Below are positions 1 through 4,204 of a DNA stretch of 6,938 nucleotides, in pieces (the stretch's first letter is position 1; every line of letters starts with the position of its first letter). Origin of the DNA: an uncultured Muribaculaceae bacterium (GTDB lineage: Bacteria; Bacteroidota; Bacteroidia; Bacteroidales; Muribaculaceae); contig CAJTQH010000037.1 of the NCBI GenBank assembly GCA_910578305.1, forward strand, positions 1 to 6,938, in the 5' to 3' direction. Both the position numbers and the translations under genes were made by a program. The notes under the pieces were generated by a model that made no database searches, was not told where the DNA came from, and saw only the letters and a list, made by a program, of their open reading frames with translations.

Positions 1-97
1 AGCGACATTCCGATGTGGCGAACCCGATGCCGTTGGCCTCGGCAATCTGCCGTCGTATCTCTTTCAGTATCTTGCAAGTCTGTTTTCCTCGTGCCAT
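1..97 (-). CDS. Small conserved protein, partner of the radical SAM gene (partial)
   Basis: Only the first 32 codons are in the window; the gene continues beyond the left edge. The visible residues start MARGKQTCKILKEIRRQIAE and include Cys8 and Cys31, with a basic, probably helical stretch between them. The ATG at 97 lies four bases after the stop codon of the radical SAM gene, so the two are very likely co-transcribed and perhaps translationally coupled. From memory, Bacteroidales genomes carry a short protein with this kind of start and further cysteines in its C-terminal half, which would suit metal or Fe-S binding, but that part is not visible here. No function is assigned. The reading frame and start are fairly sure; the role is unknown. 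Confidence 0.72.
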   Translation of the reverse strand, partial: MARGKQTCKILKEIRRQIAEANGIGFATSECR

Positions 98-101
98 AGC
101 G

Positions 102-725
102 TCAGTGTTTGCGTATTTGGTAGGTGAATAAATCGAATCGGTCATAGCCGAGAGCTTCGAGTGCCTTGCGGCTTGCCTCGCGGTCGGTGTCGGTGTTGTA
201 GTCGGGTATAAGCGGTATGCGTATGATGCAGTCGTGCTGACGCCCCGCGTCAGCAATCAGGCGGAAATTGTCACGTACAATGTCATTTGAGTGCCCTGTG
301 TAGCGGCGGTAAATGTCAGGATTCATATCCTTGATGTCGATAAACAAGGTATTTACCACCGGGAGCAGAGCCTCGATGTTGGCCGACGGCACGCAGAGCG
401 ATGTCTCCAAATTAAGCTGCCATTCCGGCCCGCACAACTCGCGAAACTCACGGATGAACTGCGGGCGTAGACTCGGCTCACCACCACCGAATGTCACGCC
501 TCCGTTTGTGGCTATAAAATATAGTTCGTCGATGCGCACCGTGTAATATAAATCCTCCGGGGAATATTCGCGGAAACGCCCGTCATCGCCCAACGACTGC
601 GGATTGAGGCAATAGCGGCAACGGAGCGGACAGTCGTGAAAGGCAACAAGCGTAGTTACGCCATCGCCATCGGTCGAAAGGCGATGCCGCGCAATGCCTA
701 TTATCTTAGCTTGCTGCTTCTCCAT
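102..725 (-). CDS. Radical SAM protein, compact PflA/YjjW-like activase type
   Basis: A 207-residue radical SAM enzyme. The [4Fe-4S] cluster motif C-x3-C-x2-C is seen as CPLRCRYC at residues 32-39, and the SAM-binding glycine motif as GGGEP at 80-84. The 'DIKDMNP' and 'IRIPLIPDYNTD' segments resemble the later strands of activating enzymes for glycyl radical enzymes. Family members of the PflA/YjjW type reductively cleave S-adenosylmethionine to a 5'-deoxyadenosyl radical, commonly to install a glycyl radical in a partner. This protein has no extra ferredoxin-like cysteine cluster between the two motifs, so it is the minimal form. No glycyl radical enzyme lies in the window; the only visible partner is the small protein that starts four bases downstream. 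The ATG at 725 follows a -7 promoter element by about 38 bases. Radical SAM membership is secure; the substrate is unknown. Confidence 0.9.
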   Translation of the reverse strand: MEKQQAKIIGIARHRLSTDGDGVTTLVAFHDCPLRCRYCLNPQSLGDDGRFREYSPEDLYYTVRIDELYFIATNGGVTFGGGEPSLRPQFIREFRELCGPEWQLNLETSLCVPSANIEALLPVVNTLFIDIKDMNPDIYRRYTGHSNDIVRDNFRLIADAGRQHDCIIRIPLIPDYNTDTDREASRKALEALGYDRFDLFTYQIRKH

Positions 726-762
726 AGATCAAGACGTTAATTAAAATCCAATACTCAATTCT

Positions 763-770
763 CAAATATA
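763..770 (-). promoter_or_regulatory. Candidate -7 promoter element for the radical SAM operon
   Basis: On the minus strand this reads TATATTTG, an exact match to the Bacteroidetes primary sigma factor -7 consensus TAnnTTTG. It would start a transcript near 756, giving a leader of about 30 bases before the ATG at 725. No TTTG is found at the expected -33 spacing, and the region is AT-rich, so chance matches are possible. Confidence 0.45.
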
Positions 771-977
771 CGAATAATTTTGACATTATCATGTTTTTAC
801 AAAAGTACAACGAATAATCGTCAGCCGATGCGTAAAATGCCACATTGCGAAAAAAAATCTGTCAGTATCTCCGAAGTTTCGGCTTCGAGGTTCGAACGTG
901 GCAAAGAAACTAAACCTTTAAATAAGGAAAAGACTCGGTTTTTCAACACCGAATACTAACTTTTTCAAACAAATCGC

Positions 978-985
978 TAATTTTG
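978..985 (+). promoter_or_regulatory. Candidate -7 promoter element for fic
   Basis: TAATTTTG, followed by C, matches the Bacteroidetes TAnnTTTG element. It lies about 158 bases before the proposed fic start, so the transcript would have a long leader of about 150 bases containing the hairpins at 1000-1016 and 1088-1105. There is no clear TTTG at -33. Confidence 0.4.
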
Positions 986-1087
986 CATTTACCTGTTGAA
1001 CCTCACCTTAAGAGGTCTAAAAACTAACCCGAATAAACGAAAGAAAAAATAATAATTAGTGGGAATCGCGCCTCTGGTCTCGACCAA

Positions 1088-1105
1088 CTGATTGAGGACA
1101 ATCAG
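1088..1105 (+). promoter_or_regulatory. Perfect 7-bp hairpin in the fic leader
   Basis: CTGATTG, then the four-base loop AGGA, then CAATCAG form a perfect stem-loop 37 bases upstream of the fic ATG. A smaller hairpin, TGGT-CTCG-ACCA, sits immediately before it at 1075-1086. The tandem hairpins are directly visible. A role as an operator or as RNA control of fic translation is inference. No run of U follows, so it does not look like an intrinsic terminator. Confidence 0.4.
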
Positions 1106-1142
1106 ACATCAGTAATCCAATATATTGAATAAAGTGAAAACT

Positions 1143-2174
1143 ATGGATCAAAAACTTGACACACAGATAGAGGAGGCTCTGATGGATTATTTGGCTTCGG
1201 GAGTAGAGGATCAGGTGGACTATCAGAAGTTCTACCTCTATTCCATCGTTACCCACTCCACGGCCATTGAGGGATCAACCGTAACTGAAATAGAAAACCA
1301 ACTACTTTTCGATGAGGGGATTGCCGCAAAAGGGCGTTCTTTGTCCGAGCAGATGATGAACGTCGATCTGAAGGATGCTTATCTTTATGCGTTTGAGATA
1401 GCTTCGGATAATCCCAAATATACGCCACAGTTATTGCAAGAATTGTCGGCACTGGTGATGCGGCGAACCGGGAGCGAATACTCCACTATTGCCGGACATT
1501 TCGACTCATCAAAGGGCGAATTTCGCCTATGTAATGTAAGTGCCGGAATTGGCGGCAAAAGTTATCTTGCATATAATAAAGTGTCGCGAGCAATGGAAGA
1601 TTTTTGCTCATGGCTCAACGAAGAATTATCTAAAGTTGACAAGGATGATATAGCAGCTTGCTACCGCTTGAGCTTTGAGGCTCATTTCAGACTCGTGACT
1701 ATTCACCCTTGGGTTGATGGTAATGGGCGCACTACCCGACTGGTGATGAATATGATTCAGCGGCAGTTGGGGCTTGTCCCTTCCATTGTTAGAAAAGAAG
1801 ATAAGGGAGAGTACATCCAGTCATTGGTGGACAGCCGAGAAAATGAAGATTCCACCATAGCTCAGGATGTTATGCTTCGTCACCATATCGTCAATCTCAA
1901 CTACCGAGTTTCGCAGTATCAAGAAAATGACGGTGTAAAAGCAAATAGTGACGGTGTAAAAGCAAATAGTGACGGTGTAAAACATCTTAACAAGACGCTC
2001 CAAAGAATCTACCATGCAATCGTCAATAAACCGGACATTAAATCTGTTGAACTTATGGAGAGTCTCGATATTTCTGAATCAACCGTCACCCGCTCAACAC
2101 GAAAGCTAAAGAAACTGGGCTTTATAAAGAGAGAGGGCTCTGACAAAACCGGCAGATGGATAATCTTGAAATAG
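1143..2174 (+). CDS. Fic/DOC family AMP-transferase with C-terminal winged-helix domain
   Basis: A 343-residue Fic protein when started at the ATG at 1143. An in-frame TTG at 1125 could add six residues but is less likely. Fic enzymes usually transfer AMP from ATP to a hydroxyl side chain of a target protein. The catalytic loop HPWVDGNGRTTR is complete at residues 188-199, with catalytic His188, Asp192 and the phosphate-binding Gly/Asn/Arg. The N-terminal sequence S39-TAI-E43-G44 fits the class II inhibitory motif [S/T]xxxE[G/N], so the enzyme is probably auto-inhibited by Glu43 blocking ATP placement. A repeat-coded linker (about 262-280) leads to a winged-helix domain at about 283-343, which may bind DNA and control its own gene. 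No antitoxin gene precedes it, as expected for class II. Bacteroidales carry many such Fic-wHTH proteins. The target is unknown. Confidence 0.93.
   Translation: MDQKLDTQIEEALMDYLASGVEDQVDYQKFYLYSIVTHSTAIEGSTVTEIENQLLFDEGIAAKGRSLSEQMMNVDLKDAYLYAFEIASDNPKYTPQLLQELSALVMRRTGSEYSTIAGHFDSSKGEFRLCNVSAGIGGKSYLAYNKVSRAMEDFCSWLNEELSKVDKDDIAACYRLSFEAHFRLVTIHPWVDGNGRTTRLVMNMIQRQLGLVPSIVRKEDKGEYIQSLVDSRENEDSTIAQDVMLRHHIVNLNYRVSQYQENDGVKANSDGVKANSDGVKHLNKTLQRIYHAIVNKPDIKSVELMESLDISESTVTRSTRKLKKLGFIKREGSDKTGRWIILK
1929..1982 (+). repeat. 21-bp in-frame tandem repeat in the fic linker
   Basis: Two exact 21-bp copies (1929-1949 and 1950-1970) are followed by a 12-bp partial third copy (1971-1982). Each full unit codes for seven residues, DGVKANS, and the third gives DGVK. 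Since 21 is a multiple of three, gain or loss of units would change the length of the linker between the Fic domain and the winged helix without breaking the frame. The exact identity between copies suggests recent slippage-type duplication. Confidence 0.95.
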
Positions 2175-2178
2175 CTAC

Positions 2179-2186
2179 TATATTTG
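2179..2186 (+). promoter_or_regulatory. Candidate -7 promoter element for the bPH_4 membrane protein
   Basis: TATATTTG matches TAnnTTTG and starts just after the fic stop codon. A transcript would begin near 2192, about 37 bases before the ATG at 2229. No -33 TTTG is visible at standard spacing. The downstream gene may also be read from the fic transcript. Confidence 0.45.
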
Positions 2187-2206
2187 GACTGCAAGAAGTA
2201 ACTTTA

Positions 2207-2222
2207 TCGGTATAGCAACCGA
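2207..2222 (+). promoter_or_regulatory. TCGGT/ACCGA inverted repeat just before the bPH_4 gene
   Basis: TCGGT, a six-base spacer, then ACCGA; it ends six bases before the ATG at 2229. The same arms occur at 935-952 upstream of fic with an eight-base spacer. It could act as an operator or as a small RNA hairpin near the start codon. Five-base arms can arise by chance. Confidence 0.3.
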
Positions 2223-2228
2223 AACGCT

Positions 2229-2666
2229 ATGAAAAAGTATGGAGGGACAAGATATAACCCGCGGTGGGATGGATCGACATGGTTCATTCTGGGACTTGTA
2301 GCGGTGTGCTGTCTTGTGCCTTGCGTGTTCGATCGCAGTCTATGGCTCATTATAGTCTGTATGGCAATGCTGGCATTCGTAATACTGACCCTTACAGGCA
2401 TATATTACAGAATCGATGGCAACCATCTGGTAGTGTACACATTCTTCACTCCTACGGCCTACCCTATCGACAAGATAAAGGAGATAAAACCTACCGACAG
2501 CGTGCTTTCATCACCGGCCACATCGCTCACTCACCGGGTGGCAATAACATTTTCCGACCGAAAAATACTCAAGAGCACTACACCGCTCATCATATCTCCA
2601 GCACGCCGGAAAGAATTCATAGACCGACTCTTATCCATCAATCCCGACATCATAGATCAGACATAA
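2229..2666 (+). CDS. Small membrane protein with bPH_4 (DUF1200-type) domain
   Basis: A 145-residue protein. Two hydrophobic segments at about residues 18-33 and 37-58 form a membrane hairpin. They are followed by a soluble domain resembling bPH_4, a bacterial pleckstrin-homology-like fold. Signs are the YYRIDGNHLVVYTFF strand pair (59-73), YPIDKIKEI (78-86), the SSPATSLTHRVAI segment (94-106), the ISP motif (122-124) and the terminal FIDRLLSINPDI helix (130-141). The biochemical role of the family is not established. The gene starts 54 bases after fic, in the same direction, with its own possible promoter and hairpin in the gap. A second open frame across the same stretch (+, 2264-2689) is a shadow, because this frame carries the coherent domain. 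Confidence 0.82.
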   Translation: MKKYGGTRYNPRWDGSTWFILGLVAVCCLVPCVFDRSLWLIIVCMAMLAFVILTLTGIYYRIDGNHLVVYTFFTPTAYPIDKIKEIKPTDSVLSSPATSLTHRVAITFSDRKILKSTTPLIISPARRKEFIDRLLSINPDIIDQT

Positions 2667-2686
2667 TGCCAAAAGGCACACGAGTA

Positions 2687-2694
2687 TAACTTTG
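2687..2694 (+). promoter_or_regulatory. Candidate -7 promoter element of the truncated dehydrogenase
   Basis: TAACTTTG matches TAnnTTTG and lies 51 bases before the ATG of the dehydrogenase remnant. It is probably the surviving promoter of that former gene. A tiny TGCC-AAAA-GGCA hairpin at 2667-2678 separates it from the preceding stop codon. Confidence 0.4.
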
Positions 2695-2745
2695 GGCGGA
2701 GAAAAGGCTTTATATTCAGAGCATGACATTTAACATAGCTAAATT

Positions 2746-2865
2746 ATGGATATAAATAGTCTTTTTGATCTGAGCGGCAAAGTGGCAGTGATCACCGGCG
2801 GTGGCGTCCAGACCCTCGACCGAACATTGCACGCGCCACAAGTAAACGCGTGTATTATTTTGTGA
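2746..2865 (+). pseudogene. N-terminal remnant of a short-chain dehydrogenase/reductase
   Basis: The frame begins MDINSLFDLSGKVAVITGGG, which is the typical start of a Bacteroidales SDR-family oxidoreductase: a short N-terminal arm, the first beta strand (KVAVIT) and the start of the glycine-rich NAD(P)-binding turn. Family members continue with the rest of TGxxxGxG and about 240 more residues. Here the similarity stops after residue 20 or 21 (about 2805), and the frame runs through 19 unrelated residues to a TGA at 2863-2865. No other part of an SDR is seen in the window in any frame. The remnant keeps a promoter-like element and start codon, so a deletion or replacement that removed the rest of the gene is the simplest explanation. 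It cannot be a working enzyme. Confidence 0.72.
2830..2860 (+). terminator. Inverted repeat CACGCG/CGCGTG, possible terminator or operator
   Basis: CACGCG at 2830-2835 pairs with CGCGTG at 2847-2852 over an 11-base loop, followed by TATTATTTT. The stem is GC-rich with a T-rich tail, as in a weak intrinsic terminator for transcripts entering from the dehydrogenase promoter. It also abuts the -33 box of the next promoter, so a protein-binding operator is an alternative. Confidence 0.35.
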
Positions 2866-2889
2866 TTATGTCATTTATAGCTACATTTG
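2859..2889 (+). promoter_or_regulatory. Complete Bacteroidetes promoter (TTTG-N19-TAnnTTTG)
   Basis: TTTG at 2859-2862, a spacer of exactly 19 bases, then TACATTTG at 2882-2889. Both boxes and the spacing match the Bacteroidetes housekeeping promoter, the only full match I found in the window. Transcription should start near 2895, reading the 34-residue frame at 2918 and then the serine hydrolase at 3059. Confidence 0.72.
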
Positions 2890-2917
2890 CATGTATATAA
2901 ACCATGCACTTGGAGTT

Positions 2918-3022
2918 ATGAGTGAGACAATCCTGAAAGATATTTTCGAACAACGCATAAAGATCGAGTCAAAGGTACGATCAATACTCAGTCTTTTCTT
3001 CAACGCCACCACTGTCAACTAA
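2918..3022 (+). CDS. Small ORF of 34 residues, leader peptide or gene remnant
   Basis: The frame starts MSETILKDIFEQRIKIESKV and ends at the TAA at 3020-3022. It has the composition of an amphipathic helix (alternating charged and Ile/Leu residues) and no recognised domain. Its ATG lies about 23 bases after the expected transcription start of the complete promoter, with GGAG two bases before the ATG, which is too close for a normal Shine-Dalgarno. The serine hydrolase starts 36 bases after its stop, with no other promoter seen between them. It could be a translated leader, a small independent protein, or the head of a gene lost in the rearrangement that truncated the neighbouring dehydrogenase. 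Coding status is unproved. Confidence 0.35.
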   Translation: MSETILKDIFEQRIKIESKVRSILSLFFNATTVN

Positions 3023-3058
3023 TCACCGACTGCCATAAGACGAACCGCACACAATGCT

Positions 3059-4198
3059 ATGAAAACAATACTCTTCGTTCTGCTATCCATTGCCATCACA
3101 GCTACGGGATGCACAGCTTTCAGATCAGTCAAATACGGCAATCCATCGACCGATACATATCTGAATTTCGCCTGTGACACAATAAGCACATACGACACAA
3201 TAAAACGCGTGTTAATCTCATCGCCACAACACGACCGATACTTTGAAGAGTCAACATTTTCGGGCGGTAACTTCCATGGTGAAACGATTGCCGAATATTT
3301 TGCCAGAGTCAGAGGCGACGGTGCACTGCTGATAGTGCGCAATGACACGATACTGCTGGAAAAGTATTACGGACGGTTCGGCGAATATCATCCGTCCAAT
3401 GTGTTTTCCGTCAGCAAATCGGTCACTTCATTGCTGTGTGGCATAGCCGTGGATGAGGGATATATGTCCGTATCAGACCCGATAACGAAATACATACCCG
3501 AGCTTTCGGAGAGCGACCCGCAGTTTGGCATGCTGACCATCGAGCATCTTCTCGACATGCGCACAGGTCTTGACTTCAAGGAAGACTATGGATGGAATCC
3601 GTTTTCAAAAATGGCCAATCTTTACTACGGCAAGAATGTTATAGGCCAATTCAAGAAATTACGTTTCAAAGAGGCTCCCGGCACATCGCATTACTACAAC
3701 TCCATGGCCACGGCTCTGCTGGGAGTGGCAATCGAACGCGCCGTGGGAATGCCGTTTGCCAAATATCTGGAAGATAAAGTGTGGAAGAGACTCGACATGG
3801 AGTCGGACGCATACATCACTCTCGACGACAGCAAGCACCGTCAGGCCAAAGCCTATGGAGGCCTGGTGACCACAACGAGAGATCTGGCCAAAATAGGACG
3901 CCTGTACATGAACAACGGCATATACGACGGGCAACAGATAGTCAGCAAGGAGTGGATCACACGCTCCACACACTCTACGCCGAAAAATGAAGGTTATTCT
4001 TTCGGATGGAACAACATAATTACCCGAATTGACGGCAAAGACGTGGTGACACCACGATTCTTTGCCCTGGGACTATACGGACAGGTTCTGTTCTGTGATC
4101 CGCAGCAAAATCTGATTTTCGTCACACTTGGCGAAAACAAAGGCTGCGAGTATCATCTGCTATTCGACGACCTCTGCAATCTTCTCAGTAATGACTGA
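3059..4198 (+). CDS. Lipoprotein serine hydrolase, beta-lactamase class C / NylB-like
   Basis: A 379-residue protein of the beta-lactamase-related family (PF00144 type), which covers esterases, peptidases and amide hydrolases as well as class C beta-lactamases. The N-terminus has a signal peptide ending in a lipobox-like ATGC, with Cys18 as the likely lipidated residue, so it should be anchored in the cell envelope. The nucleophile motif SxxK is S117-VS-K120 and the second catalytic motif YxN is Y212-Y-N214. The segment GGLVTTTRDLAKIGRLY (267-283) is typical. The third motif is not KTG; ALGLYGQ (336-342) occupies that place, as in 6-aminohexanoate-dimer hydrolase-like esterases. This makes true antibiotic resistance unlikely, and the natural substrate is unknown. 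The ATG at 3059 is chosen because it begins the signal peptide. The gene is probably transcribed from the promoter at 2859-2889. Confidence 0.9.
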   Translation: MKTILFVLLSIAITATGCTAFRSVKYGNPSTDTYLNFACDTISTYDTIKRVLISSPQHDRYFEESTFSGGNFHGETIAEYFARVRGDGALLIVRNDTILLEKYYGRFGEYHPSNVFSVSKSVTSLLCGIAVDEGYMSVSDPITKYIPELSESDPQFGMLTIEHLLDMRTGLDFKEDYGWNPFSKMANLYYGKNVIGQFKKLRFKEAPGTSHYYNSMATALLGVAIERAVGMPFAKYLEDKVWKRLDMESDAYITLDDSKHRQAKAYGGLVTTTRDLAKIGRLYMNNGIYDGQQIVSKEWITRSTHSTPKNEGYSFGWNNIITRIDGKDVVTPRFFALGLYGQVLFCDPQQNLIFVTLGENKGCEYHLLFDDLCNLLSND

Positions 4199-4204
4199 TA
4201 TCAG
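4195..4204. repeat. Palindrome spanning two convergent stop codons
   Basis: CTGATATCAG is a perfect 10-bp palindrome containing the TGA of the hydrolase (4196-4198) and, on the other strand, the TGA of mgtE (4201-4203). Only two bases separate the two genes and no intrinsic terminator fits between them, so the transcripts probably overlap as antisense tails. The symmetry arises largely from the facing stop codons. Confidence 0.6.

Larger units (their letters stand above)
726..1142. other. AT-rich intergenic region between divergent radical SAM and fic genes
   Basis: This stretch of about 400 bases holds no recognised gene. It contains promoter-like elements on both strands (763-770 minus, 775-782 plus, 978-985 plus). 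It also has short inverted repeats: TGCCAC at 838-843 with GTGGCA at 898-903, enclosing a CGAAG/CTTCG hairpin at 872-887; TCGGT/ACCGA at 935-952; ACCTC/GAGGT at 1000-1016; and CTGATTG/CAATCAG at 1088-1105. A plus-strand open frame of 43 codons (828-959) is present but has no recognisable domain. The length and the density of hairpins suggest regulatory or structured RNA content, or remnants of older sequence; neither is proved. Confidence 0.6.

Noticed and set aside
889..897. GGTTCGAAC, resembling the T-loop of a tRNA
   Set aside because: The flanks do not form a T-stem, and no acceptor, anticodon or D arm can be drawn around it. It is a chance match.
1125..1142. TTG at 1125 as the fic start codon
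   Set aside because: An ATG 18 bases downstream gives a natural start, and the extra six residues show no conserved feature. TTG starts are uncommon in this group.
1929..1982. Tandem repeat as a small CRISPR or an integration site
   Set aside because: The units are directly adjacent, without spacers, in frame inside a clear Fic gene, and no cas gene is present.
1143..2174. fic as part of a toxin-antitoxin pair with a separate antitoxin
   Set aside because: The inhibitory S-TAI-E-G motif is inside the same protein (class II), and no small antitoxin gene with that motif lies next to it.
2264..2689. Second plus-strand frame of 141 codons over the bPH_4 gene
   Set aside because: It overlaps almost the whole bPH_4 gene in another frame, has no membrane or domain pattern, and starts internally without a promoter-like element.
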